Made by a program: the position numbers and the translations under genes. A stretch of DNA of 64,000 nucleotides from Arthrobacter terricola (lineage in GTDB: Bacteria > Actinomycetota > Actinomycetes > Actinomycetales > Micrococcaceae). Positions 16,798-26,198 of the stretch are shown piece after piece; position 1 is the stretch's first letter; every line of letters starts with the position of its first letter. Under the pieces are notes generated by a model. The model made no database searches and had not been told where the DNA came from. It was given only the letters and a program-made list of their open reading frames with translations. The stretch lies in NCBI RefSeq assembly GCF_004354015.1, contig NZ_SMRU01000023.1, forward strand, positions 37,018 through 101,017, in the 5' to 3' direction.

Positions 16798-17822
16798 GCA
16801 TTGAGAAAATCAAGATTGTTCTGGCCCGGAACGGCGTTTTCGGCGCTCTGATCCTCATGGCGTTGATTTTCGGCGCCATCAACCCCCGGTTCCTGTCCTT
16901 TAACAACGGCTCGACCATCCTGCAACAAATCGCCGAACTGGGGATCATCTCGCTCCCGGTAGCGTTCGTCGTCATGATGGGATGCGCAGACCTCTCGGTC
17001 GGGGCAATCGCCTCATGCTCGGCGGTCATCGCCGGATACGCACTGCTGGGCAGCCACAATGTCATCATCGGAATGCTGGCGGGGCTGGCGTTCGGGGTCC
17101 TCGCCGGGGCGATCAACGGATTCCTGGTGGCTTATCTGCGACTGAACACCTTCGTCGTGACGTTGGGGTTCCTGAACGTCTGGAACGGTCTGGCGTTCCT
17201 GCTCAGTGGCGGAAAAACGCTCACCGGATTACCTGCCGGGTTCACCCGGCTCGGCACCTTCTTCATCGGCTTCGTGCCGCTGCAGATCGCCGTCCTGATC
17301 GTCGCCGTCGCAGCCGCCTGGTACATCCTTAACCACACGGCCAAGGGAAAGCAGATCCTTGCGGTGGGCGGCAACAACCGGGCCGCCCACCTGATGGGGG
17401 TCCGGGTCGAAGCGACGAAGTTCCGGGTTTTCGTCGTCACCGGGGCCCTCTCTGCCCTGGCCGGCATGATGCTGTCCGCCAAACTTGCCGCCGTCAGCCC
17501 CTCTGTCGGCAACGGCATGGAACTCACCGCCCTGATCGTCGTGCTGCTGGGCGGGATCGCGTTCGAAGGCGGAACCGGGCGGATCAGCGGGGTGGTCGCC
17601 GGACTGCTGTTCGTCGGGGTCCTGCGAAACGGTCTCGTGATTCTTGGCGTATCGGCCTACCTCCAGACCATCCTGGTAGGACTGACACTCGTTGTGGCCG
17701 TCGCGCTGGACAAATCGATCCAACGAATCATCCGCTCGGCGTGGCAATCCAGGGCCAGAAAGCTCGTCCAACAGGACAGCGCCGGAGCACGCAGCCTGGA
17801 ACTTGTCTCCCCGGGCAAATAG
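16794..17822 (+). CDS. Ribose-type ABC transporter permease
   Basis: 342 residues with 8-10 predicted membrane helices of the BPD_transp_2 (RbsC) family. Diagnostic stretches are LSVGAIASCSAVIAGY near residue 65, GxxNGFLVAYLRLNTFVVTLG, and AVGGNNRAAHLMGVRV near 185. Start GTG overlaps the ATPase stop (GTGA). As the only permease it probably forms a homodimer. The C-terminal tail is basic and cytosolic. Confidence 0.9.
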   Translation: MSIEKIKIVLARNGVFGALILMALIFGAINPRFLSFNNGSTILQQIAELGIISLPVAFVVMMGCADLSVGAIASCSAVIAGYALLGSHNVIIGMLAGLAFGVLAGAINGFLVAYLRLNTFVVTLGFLNVWNGLAFLLSGGKTLTGLPAGFTRLGTFFIGFVPLQIAVLIVAVAAAWYILNHTAKGKQILAVGGNNRAAHLMGVRVEATKFRVFVVTGALSALAGMMLSAKLAAVSPSVGNGMELTALIVVLLGGIAFEGGTGRISGVVAGLLFVGVLRNGLVILGVSAYLQTILVGLTLVVAVALDKSIQRIIRSAWQSRARKLVQQDSAGARSLELVSPGK

Positions 17823-17954
17823 TTCCACCATCGGGCAACAGCAAATACGACCGCCGACGGTGCACAACCGTGGGCTGACACGTGCGGGACACCAACAACA
17901 GGCTTTCCGCACACGGCTCCCCGGAGCCCGGGCATTGAACAACAAGGAGTATTG

Positions 17955-19517
17955 ATGTCGACCGTTTTTCTCAACGGGGAAATCTACACAGGGAACAGAA
18001 ACCAGCCGTGGGCCGAGGCACTGATGGTCAGGGACGGCAAGATCGAGGCCGTGGGTGCCAGTACGGATGTCCTTGCTGCCGCGGGGCCTGGACCGGAAGT
18101 GGTCGACCTGAAAGGACGCATGGTCATGCCCGGCATCCACGATGCGCACCTGCATCTGTTGTTCAGTGGCCTGAAATTCAAATACGAGGCCCGGCTCTCG
18201 CCCGATGCCGACGCCGAACGGATCATTGCGGAACTCAAAAGCTGCTCCTGCACCGGACCAAAAGACCAGCACGGGAACCAATGGATTATCGGCGGCGAGT
18301 TCGTACCCGCCAACTTCACCCACGGCGTCGACAACACCCTCCTCAGCGAGGCATTCCCCGACACCCCCGTGTACCTCTTCGACTATTCGATCCATCACGG
18401 ACTGGCGAACGCCAAGGCCCTTGAACTGGCAGGGCTGGCCACCGATCCGGTGCAGGACAATCCCGGCGGCCGGCTCATGCGTGACTCCACGACCGGCCAC
18501 CTCACCGGCGAGCTGGTCGAGCAGGCAACCTGGCCGGTGCAAAGCGCCATCCCGGACTACCCGCAGGAGGTCTACCTCGACGCGGTCCGCTGGGCTGTGG
18601 GCCGGTGCCACGAGTTCGGCATCACCTCCGTCCAGGAAGCCTCAGCCTCGCCCCAGACCCTGGCAGCGCTGAGGACCCTGGACACCGGCGGAGAACTCAA
18701 GCTCCGGGTAGCCGCCCACCTGGTATGGCGCGAGGAAGGCTTCGGCATGGCCACCGCCGCCGAACTGGAAGCACTCATCTCGGATCGGCGTGCCTGGGCG
18801 AGCCCCCACGTGGACACCTCCTTCATCAAAATCTGGCTGGACGGCGCTCCGCTGCCCCCGCACTACACGCAGTCGGACCTGCTCGAGGACGAAATCGATG
18901 ACTCAAAAATCCTCGTCCCGCCGGATGAACTGGTCGAAGCCCTGGCCAAATTCGACGCAGACGGCCTGCAGGTAAAGATCCACTGCGCAGGAGAAGGCGC
19001 CATCCGCGCTGCGCTGGATGCCATAGAACACGTACGCCGGATCAACGGAACAGACGGACCCACCCATGAACTCGCCCACGCCGGCTTCATCAGCGAAGCG
19101 GACTACTCCAGGCTTGCCGCACTGGACGTGATCGCTGAAATGTCACCTGCCCTCTGGCACATTCCGGAGTTCGGCCTTCAGGACGGTTTCCGGTTCAAGT
19201 CCGTCCTGGCCCATCAACGTAAGCTCACGGTCGGCTCGGACTGGATCGTGCTTCCCAGCCCGAACCTGTTCCCTGGCATCCAGGGCATGCTTGAACACGG
19301 TCAGGAGTCCGTCGACCTCGCCACCGCGCTTGAAGCCGTGACCCTGGCCGGCGCCAAAGCCGTGGGCAAAGAAGACATCCAAGGAACCCTCGAGACCGGA
19401 AAATCAGCAGACTTCATCGTGCTTGACCGGAATCTGTTCGCCATCCCCACGTCAGAGATCGGCGCCACGGTTGTCGGCATGACCGTCTTCGAAGGCGACA
19501 TCGTTTACCAAGCCTGA
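17955..19517 (+). CDS. YtcJ-like amidohydrolase
   Basis: 520 residues. An N-terminal beta-sandwich (STVFLNGEIYTG, GRMVMPGIHDAHLHL) contains the metal-binding HxH at about residues 60-62. Further marks are IWLDGAP, KIHCAGEGAIRAAL (metal His) and TVGSDWIV with the catalytic Asp. The family hydrolyses amides, esters or cyclic imides of varied substrates. AAGGAG lies five bases before the ATG at 17955. Following the transporter by 130 bp, it probably performs the first intracellular hydrolysis of the imported compound. Confidence 0.9.
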   Translation: MSTVFLNGEIYTGNRNQPWAEALMVRDGKIEAVGASTDVLAAAGPGPEVVDLKGRMVMPGIHDAHLHLLFSGLKFKYEARLSPDADAERIIAELKSCSCTGPKDQHGNQWIIGGEFVPANFTHGVDNTLLSEAFPDTPVYLFDYSIHHGLANAKALELAGLATDPVQDNPGGRLMRDSTTGHLTGELVEQATWPVQSAIPDYPQEVYLDAVRWAVGRCHEFGITSVQEASASPQTLAALRTLDTGGELKLRVAAHLVWREEGFGMATAAELEALISDRRAWASPHVDTSFIKIWLDGAPLPPHYTQSDLLEDEIDDSKILVPPDELVEALAKFDADGLQVKIHCAGEGAIRAALDAIEHVRRINGTDGPTHELAHAGFISEADYSRLAALDVIAEMSPALWHIPEFGLQDGFRFKSVLAHQRKLTVGSDWIVLPSPNLFPGIQGMLEHGQESVDLATALEAVTLAGAKAVGKEDIQGTLETGKSADFIVLDRNLFAIPTSEIGATVVGMTVFEGDIVYQA

Positions 19518-19583
19518 TCACCCAAATCGACCACCCCGCTTTTGCATCCACCGGCACAACAACACCCCTAGCAAGGAAGAAAC

Positions 19584-20402
19584 ATGAGCCCTGAACACAC
19601 GTCAAAACCCGTCGCCATCGTCACCGGAGGCGGGACCGGGATCGGATCCGCCACCGCGGCCCAGCTCCGGCAAACCGGCTGGAATGTCGCAATCTGCGGC
19701 CGCCGTCCACAGCTTCTGGAGGAGACAGCTGCAGCCACCGGCGCCCTTCCCATCGCCCTGGACATGAGCGACGAAGACAGCGCCGGCGACCTCGTAAACG
19801 CCGTCATCGGAAAATTCGGACGCGTGGACGGACTCGTGCTCAATGCCGCCGTCGCACACGCCGGCCGCTTCATGGACACCACGGATTCCTTGTGGCGCGA
19901 CATGCTGGAAACGAACCTCCTGGGCGCTGCCCGGCTGACCAGGGCCGTCCTGCCCCACTTCGACAAAACAGGGGGCTCCATCGTCGGTGTCGCATCCCTC
20001 GCCGCGCTGCGGGCAAGTTCCTTCATGAGCGGCTATGCAGCCTCCAAAGCCGGTCTGGGCCTCATGCTCCAATCGGTCGCCGTCGAATTCGGGCACAAGG
20101 GCGTCCGCGCCAACCTGGTGTGCCCCGGGCTGATCAAAACCCAGATGTCCGCCACGGCACTGATGACCGTCGCGCAACAACGCGACATTACCCTCGATGC
20201 CGCTTACGAGACGGCCACCCAGCATGTGCCGGCCCGACGGGCCGGGCATCCCTCCGAAATCGCTTCAGTCATCGCCTTCCTCCTCTCCGAAGGCGCCTCG
20301 TACCTCACCGGCGCGATCATCCCCATCGACGGGGGAGCGTCCGCCGTGGATGTCGCCGCCCTGTTGTACGAACAAGACCACAAAACCGCCAGCATAGTGT
20401 GA
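19584..20402 (+). CDS. SDR-family NAD(P)-dependent oxidoreductase
   Basis: 272 residues. Cofactor motif TGGGTGIG (14-21), LNAAVAH in place of NNAG, active-site YAASK, and the PGLIKTQM loop. The C-terminus GAIIPIDGGASAVDV is typical of classical SDRs. AAGGAAG precedes the ATG. Last gene of the operon, immediately before the hairpin at 20409; it probably oxidises or reduces a product of the amidohydrolase. Confidence 0.9.
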   Translation: MSPEHTSKPVAIVTGGGTGIGSATAAQLRQTGWNVAICGRRPQLLEETAAATGALPIALDMSDEDSAGDLVNAVIGKFGRVDGLVLNAAVAHAGRFMDTTDSLWRDMLETNLLGAARLTRAVLPHFDKTGGSIVGVASLAALRASSFMSGYAASKAGLGLMLQSVAVEFGHKGVRANLVCPGLIKTQMSATALMTVAQQRDITLDAAYETATQHVPARRAGHPSEIASVIAFLLSEGASYLTGAIIPIDGGASAVDVAALLYEQDHKTASIV

Positions 20403-20408
20403 AAGCCG

Positions 20409-20452
20409 AGGGTTCCGGAGCCGCCCGAACAGGCGCGCGGCTCCGGAACCCT
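20409..20452 (+). terminator. 16-bp perfect hairpin after the SDR gene
   Basis: Stem AGGGTTCCGGAGCCGC (20409-20424) pairs perfectly with 20437-20452 across a 12-nt loop. It begins seven bases after the SDR stop and closes the operon that starts at 14267. There is no U-tract, as is common for terminators in high-GC Actinobacteria. Confidence 0.8.
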
Positions 20453-20822
20453 GGCCGAACCTCAAGAACAGCCGATACCACGGGAAGGCATCTCCATCCG
20501 GAACCGGCCAACCACGGCACGAATCCTGAACGATTGAGGAATCACCGCCCCAAAGATAAGCCGGGGCGGGTCCACGCATCCATACCGCCGGCGCTCGAGA
20601 GCTGGTCCGGCTACCCTCTGACATTCAGTGACCTTGGCCAAGCCCATTGCAGGACAGAAAATGACGTGTTCCACGTTTACGTGGTTGCCGACGCAGTGGG
20701 GTGCTTATGCAGTCCTTGGCCCGGTGGCCGGCTGCCCGGCGGCCACCGGGCGCATCGATCCGGGCTTCCCGGACTTGATCCAACCACTAGGAACATGGGA
20801 CTAGCGTTCGCTTGCTTTGAGG
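20453..20822. other. Intergenic region without a supported gene
   Basis: About 370 bp between the operon terminator and the acylase fragment. Only biased open frames with no ribosome site are present. Confidence 0.45.
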
Positions 20823-21000
20823 TCACTTTCCGTCGGCTCGAACCAAGAACCAGTGGGTGGTGGCGGCTTCGATGGCGCTGCGGCTGTAGAGAAGCGGGAA
20901 GGATTCGCCGTTGGCCCAGGTGGACAGCAGATCAGCGTAGTGCGGGGAGCGAGGGTCACCGGACTGGCCGGGAGCAAGACAGGAAATGCCCATAAAGCGT
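20823..21000 (-). pseudogene. C-terminal fragment of a penicillin acylase-family protein
   Basis: The last ~58 codons before the TGA read GQSGDPRSPHYADLLSTW and FPLLYSR. This matches the C-terminal GxSGxPxSPHYxD signature of Ntn-type penicillin/AHL acylases, proteins of 700-800 residues. Nothing of the N-terminal Ser nucleophile region is present nearby. The frame continues upstream to 21137, but without family resemblance. Confidence 0.7.
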
Positions 21001-21164
21001 GCCCGCGGGACACCAGGCTTGAGTGCGTTATGCGCGGCGGCAACACGGAGGGCGGGCGGCCCCGCCGTTGGAACCGAGGAACGGCCGGGATGGCGCGTGA
21101 GGGCCAGCCCGTGAGTGCAGTCTGAAGCTGCGTTCACGAACCCGTGGGCGGGTCCCGGATCCCT

Positions 21165-21570
21165 TCAAGCCTGGGTGATGTGCCGGTAGGAGAGGAGCGC
21201 GAAGGCACCGCCTACAAACGCTCCGGCGATAGTCGCGACCGCCCACGGATTGCCCGTGTGGCCGAGGCCGGCTAGCCAGAACGCCGGACCCACCCGAAAC
21301 CATGAAGGCCACGACGCCGGTGACCAGTGCCCGGTTCCTGGACGTGACCTCTTCCGCAACCGCCAGCTTGGCGACGATCACCGCGTAGGCAACCACAAGG
21401 CCAAGAACCGACAACACGATCAGTTCAAGGACCAGGTAGACGGCGTAGTAAACGACGAAGACGGGACGGTGGGTCGGCAGTGTCCAGCTCGGCGGATGGA
21501 TCGGCGCCGCGATGGGAGATTGCGATCGCGGCATGGTGAAGCCCGATCCCGGTCCACTAGGCGGGGTCAT
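21165..21570 (-). pseudogene. Frameshifted small membrane protein
   Basis: The frame from 21570 gives a hydrophobic protein (VFVVYYAVYLVLELIVLSVLG … NRALVTGVVAFMVSGG). It then shifts frame near 21290-21300, and the continuation (GPAFWLAGLGHTG … FALLSYRHITQA) lies in the next frame, ending at 21165. Joining the two needs a single-base change in the run around GGACCCACCC. The product would have about four helices. Its ORF start lies within the end of the GntR gene. Confidence 0.65.
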
Positions 21571-22270
21571 TGGACATTAGTCCGTCGACAAACCGGCGGA
21601 GCATGGTTCTTGTGTAGTTGATATGCCGGGACATTTCCTGGCAAGCTCTGGGAGCATCCCCGTCCCTGATGGCTTCATAGATTGCCATGTGCTGTTGGGC
21701 GTCTGCTTCAACGGGGTCCTCGTATTTACCGATTTCGACGGGCACAAAGAATTCGCCGCGTGCCTGTCTGGCCGCTTGTGCCAGCCGGACGCTGCCGGAT
21801 GCGCCCCCGATGATCTCATGGAAGGCTGAGTCGGCCTGGCGGAATTCTCCGCGGTTTGCTGCTTGGCTCTGTTGAGTGATGGCGGCTTTCAATTTCTTCA
21901 GGTCATCATCGGAGCGCCGTTCAGCTGCGAGCGCTGCCGCATGGGTCTCGATTGCCAGACGAAGCTCGGTGATGTCGTCGAGTTCCCCCACCCTCGCCAC
22001 CATTTGTTTTCGCCACTCCGCCATCGGCTTATCGAGGTCCGTGACAAACGTGCCACCCGTCTTTCCCCGGCGGACTTCCAGATAGCCGTCTTCCTGAAGT
22101 TTCCTCAAGGCTTCGCGCAGGCTCACCCTGCCCACACCCAGGCTCTCAGCGAGTTGCCGCTCCGGCGCTAATCGGTCTCCGGGATTGAGCTCCCCGCGAC
22201 CGATGCGGCCTTTGAGGTGGTCGATGATTCCTTCCGGCACGGAGGTTGATGAGGGAACTTCCACAGTCAT
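21557..22270 (-). CDS. FadR-type GntR transcriptional regulator (FCD domain)
   Basis: About 237 residues from the ATG at 22270. Winged helix at about 10-75 (GDRLAPERQLAESLGVGRVSLREALRKLQEDGYLEVRRG), then the all-helical FCD ligand domain with metal-type residues (RLAIETHAAALAAE, ADSAFHEIIGGAS, QHMAIYEAIRDGD). FCD regulators often sense amino acids or organic acids. It is divergent from the permease gene at 22484 and likely controls the permease/PuuD pair. A longer TTG start at 22315 is possible but has no ribosome site. Confidence 0.9.
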   Translation of the reverse strand: MTVEVPSSTSVPEGIIDHLKGRIGRGELNPGDRLAPERQLAESLGVGRVSLREALRKLQEDGYLEVRRGKTGGTFVTDLDKPMAEWRKQMVARVGELDDITELRLAIETHAAALAAERRSDDDLKKLKAAITQQSQAANRGEFRQADSAFHEIIGGASGSVRLAQAARQARGEFFVPVEIGKYEDPVEADAQQHMAIYEAIRDGDAPRACQEMSRHINYTRTMLRRFVDGLMSNDPA

Positions 22271-22483
22271 AGGTTCTATTTTAAGGCCAAATGGCGCAAG
22301 GGCTTGACGTCGCAAACGTGTGCTGATTCACTGTTAATGGTTTTAGGTTCGGACTTCATACCTTTAGGGGCAAAGAGGCCCCCGGAAGTTCGACGCATCT
22401 TCGGCCCTGTCGCGCATGCTTCGTCTGCCGGTCAGCGCCCGTTCCCCATTCCCCGCTCACGTTTCTTCAGATTGGCTGCAATG

Positions 22484-24133
22484 ATGGCGACCAAATTATC
22501 CGCCCCCACAGGCACAACAGTAAGTGCCGGATTTCAACGACGATTGGGCTACTGGTCCCTGGTAGGAATCGGCATCGGAAGTGTCATCGGCTCAGGCTGG
22601 CTGTTCTCCGCAATGTACGCGGCACAAGGAGCCGGACCCTCAGCGCTCATCTCCTGGGTTATCGGCGGCACCGTCATGCTCGCCTTGTCCTTGGTAGTAG
22701 CGGAACTCGGCATGACGTTCCCCGAATCGGGAGGCACGATCCGTTATCCCCTTTATTCCAACGGGAAACTGGCGGCAGGCATCATTGGCTGGTGCACCAA
22801 CGTCGGCGTCATCGGGGTTCCTGCCTTGGAGGCCTCAGGCGTGATGCAGTACGCCAGTTCCTATGTCCCCGGGCTCTATGCACATGGAAGCCTGACCCTT
22901 CAAGGAATCATCGGCTCCGCTCTGCTATTGGCTGTTTTCACAGCATTGAACTACTTCGGCGTCACTCTTTTCGCCCGCAGCAACAACATCGTGACAACCA
23001 TCAAGATCGTCATCCCGATCTTGACCCTGCTTGTCCTCATCATCAGCGGATTGACCAGCCATGGATCGGCAGGCGGAATCAATAACTTCGCCGACGGGGG
23101 AGGCTTTGCCCCCTATGGCCTCTCAGCAAGCTTGGGCGTCATTGCTACTGCCGGCATCCTCTTCGCCTACAACGGCGCACAAGCGATCGTCGTGCTCTCA
23201 GGTGAAGCGCGTAACCCACGCAAGGACATTCCTGCTGCGATGATCACCACCATCGTTTTCACCATCGTCCTCTATCTGGGGCTTCAGCTGGCCTTCATCA
23301 TCGCCGCGCCTCACGCGAGTGTGCTGAAGGGATGGGGCAGCGCGATGTTCGATTCTCCTTTCGGCAACCTTGCGCTCATTGCCGGGATCCAATGGCTCTA
23401 CTGGATCCTGGTCGCCGACGCGGCCGTATCACCATCAGGATCGGCCATCGTTGCCGTGGCAGCCCTCGGACGGACAGTCGCTGCCATGGCAAAGAACGGC
23501 TTCCTGCCAAGCGGCCTTCAGAAAATCGACGAAAAATGGGGCATTCCGCGCCGCGCACTGGCCTTGAATTTCGTTGTCGGCTTGGCATTTCTCCTGCCAC
23601 TGCCCAGCTGGCATGCCATGATCGGCATCATCGGAGTAATGATTGCCTTCACCTTCGGCATAGCGTCCGTTTCAGTGGGCGTATTCCGACGGGCAGGCAT
23701 TACCCGGTCGGCCGATCGCATTTGCGGCGTAGGCATACTGGCGCCGATCACGTTCTCCGCCGGCGGATTGATCGTCTCCTGGGTCCCTTGGGCGCAGGTA
23801 TCCAACACCTTCCCCATACTTGCAATCGGCATTGTCTTGTATGCAGTCAACCATCTCACGCAAAAACACGGCCGTTCCGAAATACAGGGGGGCGCCTGGC
23901 TGCTTGTCTTCTTCGGATTCCTCTACGCCGCAACCTACCTTGGCAGCACCGGCATCGGGGTTCTCCCCGCCCCCTGGGATACCGTCGTCGTTTTTCTTGG
24001 CGGACTGGCTTTCTACCGCTGGGGAACCATTGAAGGGCTCCGCTACATGAAAGCAAACCCCGACATTGCCGACGAACTTGAAGCCAAACGAACCAACCCC
24101 GAACCAGGGACCGGCTTCCCGGTCCACGGCTGA
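22484..24133 (+). CDS. APC-superfamily amino acid permease
   Basis: About 549 residues with 12 or more hydrophobic segments. The first segment carries the APC signature GIGIGSVIGSGWLF near residue 30. Later stretches include AYNGAQAIVVLSGEARNPRKDIPAA. The tail is hydrophilic. The frame is open back to 22304, but the N-terminus becomes protein-like only from ATG 22484 (or 22481). It probably imports an amino acid, polyamine or gamma-glutamylated amine, given the hydrolase downstream. Confidence 0.88.
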   Translation: MATKLSAPTGTTVSAGFQRRLGYWSLVGIGIGSVIGSGWLFSAMYAAQGAGPSALISWVIGGTVMLALSLVVAELGMTFPESGGTIRYPLYSNGKLAAGIIGWCTNVGVIGVPALEASGVMQYASSYVPGLYAHGSLTLQGIIGSALLLAVFTALNYFGVTLFARSNNIVTTIKIVIPILTLLVLIISGLTSHGSAGGINNFADGGGFAPYGLSASLGVIATAGILFAYNGAQAIVVLSGEARNPRKDIPAAMITTIVFTIVLYLGLQLAFIIAAPHASVLKGWGSAMFDSPFGNLALIAGIQWLYWILVADAAVSPSGSAIVAVAALGRTVAAMAKNGFLPSGLQKIDEKWGIPRRALALNFVVGLAFLLPLPSWHAMIGIIGVMIAFTFGIASVSVGVFRRAGITRSADRICGVGILAPITFSAGGLIVSWVPWAQVSNTFPILAIGIVLYAVNHLTQKHGRSEIQGGAWLLVFFGFLYAATYLGSTGIGVLPAPWDTVVVFLGGLAFYRWGTIEGLRYMKANPDIADELEAKRTNPEPGTGFPVHG

Positions 24134-24309
24134 CCGCCGAAAATCCACGCTCCGGAACCCATTCAGGCAGGCTTTCAGCCCCCACATACCGTTGCTCGAT
24201 CAGCGCCCCGTGGACCCCATGTATCCACAGGAACCATGCCGGCTTCGGAGTCACGACGCCCAGAACCTTCGAGCAGTTCCCACATAGTCCGAAAGGAAAC
24301 AACAACCCC

Positions 24310-25131
24310 ATGGTTGAGAAGCCGACCAGCCCGTCCCCAGGGTCATCACCTCCAGACAAAGATCACGCCCCCATCGTCGCCATGACATACAGCTCCATTG
24401 AATTGGACGAACTCGAAGCCGGAGTTGAGTGGCAGCTGATGTTCCGGGCCGTGGTCGCGGCCGGAGGTGTCCCCTTGGCGATCGACTGCGCCACCGCCCA
24501 ACCCCGGATACGTGAACTGGTTCAGCTCGCCGATGCCTTGATCGTGCTCGGGGGCGGAGACGTTGATCCTGAACTCTACGACGCCGAAAAGCATGATCCC
24601 GCTATTTCCGGAGTGAACCCGGTCAGAGACCGCAACGAAATGAGCGCCATTGCGACCGCCCGTGAAAACGGTCAACCAATCCTGGCCATCTGCCGTGGAT
24701 TCCAGCTCCTCAACGTTGTCTACGGAGGAGGGCTGATCGCGGATCTCGTTCGCGACAGGCCCGGTGACGTCGAGCATCGGTTCGGAGCGCCCAAGATCAC
24801 ACGTAACCAACATACGGTGACCGTGGAATCTGACTCCAAGCTGGCTCAATGGATGTCAACAAGCGGACCAATCGACGTCAACAGCGAGCACCATCAAGGC
24901 ATCTTGACGGTGGGCGCCGGGTTAAGAGCAACTGCTCATGCACCTGATGGACTGGTCGAGGCAGTAGAAGACACGGGCGGCCACGTTGTCGGCATACAGT
25001 GGCACCCCGAGTTCACCTGGCCATCTGACGGGAACGCCGCGGCGCTGCTCTCAGGATTCATCCAAGAATGTGCGGGACTGCGCCGCCCCGCTCCGGCCCC
25101 GGCACTGTCCCCTCTGACCGCAGCCATCTGA
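24310..25131 (+). CDS. Gamma-glutamyl-GABA hydrolase family peptidase (C26, PuuD-like)
   Basis: 273 residues with the class-I glutamine amidotransferase-like fold. Nucleophile Cys128 lies in AICRGFQLLN and the His/Glu pair in QWHPE (230-234); HHQGI (194-198) is also typical. PuuD-type enzymes release glutamate from gamma-glutamyl-GABA in the Puu putrescine pathway. It follows the permease and divergent GntR gene as a small unit, but no gamma-glutamylamine synthetase (PuuA) is in the window. AAAGGAAAC precedes the ATG. Confidence 0.88.
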   Translation: MVEKPTSPSPGSSPPDKDHAPIVAMTYSSIELDELEAGVEWQLMFRAVVAAGGVPLAIDCATAQPRIRELVQLADALIVLGGGDVDPELYDAEKHDPAISGVNPVRDRNEMSAIATARENGQPILAICRGFQLLNVVYGGGLIADLVRDRPGDVEHRFGAPKITRNQHTVTVESDSKLAQWMSTSGPIDVNSEHHQGILTVGAGLRATAHAPDGLVEAVEDTGGHVVGIQWHPEFTWPSDGNAAALLSGFIQECAGLRRPAPAPALSPLTAAI

Positions 25132-25172
25132 CCATCTTCAGTACAAAAGCCAGGTTCTCCTAGCCTTTTGTG

Positions 25173-25207
25173 GCCGTTCCCACCGTGATTGCGCTAGTGG
25201 GAACGGC
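25173..25207 (+). terminator. Hairpin terminator after the PuuD-like gene
   Basis: GCCGTTCCCAC (25173-25183) pairs perfectly with 25197-25207 across 13 nt. A second, AT-rich stem (ACAAAAG with CTTTTGT, 25143-25171) lies directly before it. Together they form a double hairpin about 12-75 bp after the stop codon. Confidence 0.7.
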
Positions 25208-25408
25208 TGCGCTGACTCATTAGCCTGGCGTTTCCGCTGTGTCCTGAGCCACCCCTCCCTTTGCGGCGCGTTTGGCGCCAACGATGAACCGCCTGGAGGA
25301 GATCACGACGAAATGCACGCCTCCCCGCACCTTCCAACACCACTGATGCCGGCACTCCCGAGAGTGCCTGGCGCACTCGAAGGGATGCCTGGGAATATCT
25401 CAGCTACG

Positions 25409-26116
25409 CCCTGACCGAGAGGATCACGGATCACAACCGACATCAACAAGGCCCTGGAGCGGATCAGGAAACCAGACGTGTCATCGAACTTCTCGGATCA
25501 GTGGAACCATACTGGGCTGTTCCAGGGGCTGTCAGCGTGCGGGACCGCAGCCAATACAGCCTGGCCGTCCGGGAGTACCTGATGGGCATTGACGCCCGGC
25601 TCAGTGCGCCCGTCAGCGTGCTGGTGCTTGGCCGGTATGACCGCGTCAGGGAGGATGTCGCCTCAGCTCTTAATGCCGGATACGCCCAACTGAGGGTCGA
25701 ATTCAACACCGTGCACGCTTCGAAGGGAAAGGAAGCCGATTACGTCGTCGTGCTCGGCCTGGAGCGGAGAGGGTTTCCCAGCATTATCGAGGATGATCCG
25801 CTGCTGCAGCTGGCCATGGCGGAACCCGACCCGTACCGTACGCCGAGGAACGACGCCTGTTCTATGTCTCCTTGACCCACGCCAGGCGGTCGGTGCTCCT
25901 GGTCACCCGTGCCGGCACAGAATCAGCGTTCCTCCTCGAATTGGTCAGGGACGGTATGGTCAGGATCCGGTCCGTCCGAGGTGAGGACATCATCACCGTG
26001 GTCTGCCCGAAATGCGGAAGCGCACCATGAAGGAAAAAGCAGGGCGCTACGGCCGGTTCTTCGGCTGCGCGGGCTATCCGGTCTGCACCGGAACGATGAA
26101 ATCCGGTGGAGGCTAG
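25409..26116 (+). pseudogene. UvrD/helicase IV-like C-terminal fragment with two frameshifts
   Basis: The frame gives the superfamily-1 helicase C-terminus with motif V-like NTVHASKGKEADYVVVLGLE and motif VI-like RRLFYVSLTHAR, then a topoisomerase-type zinc ribbon (VVCPKCG … GRYGRFFGCAGYPVC). Two breaks occur. One is a 5-bp tandem duplication CGTAC-CGTAC at 25832-25841; the other is a single-base loss near 26021-26026. The N-terminal ATP-binding domains are absent; sequence upstream of about 25400 is not recognisable. A decayed DNA-repair helicase. Confidence 0.75.
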
Positions 26117-26198
26117 GGGCAGGGAAGGCTTCGATGCGGCAAGGACTTCGTTCGTCGGACGGCTCGAAGTGTGGCGTCCGGCATGCCACACTCCGTCC

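Noticed and set aside
17229..18611. 460-codon minus-strand ORF across the permease/amidohydrolase boundary
   Set aside because: Spans two well-supported plus-strand genes and their ribosome site; no domain seen.
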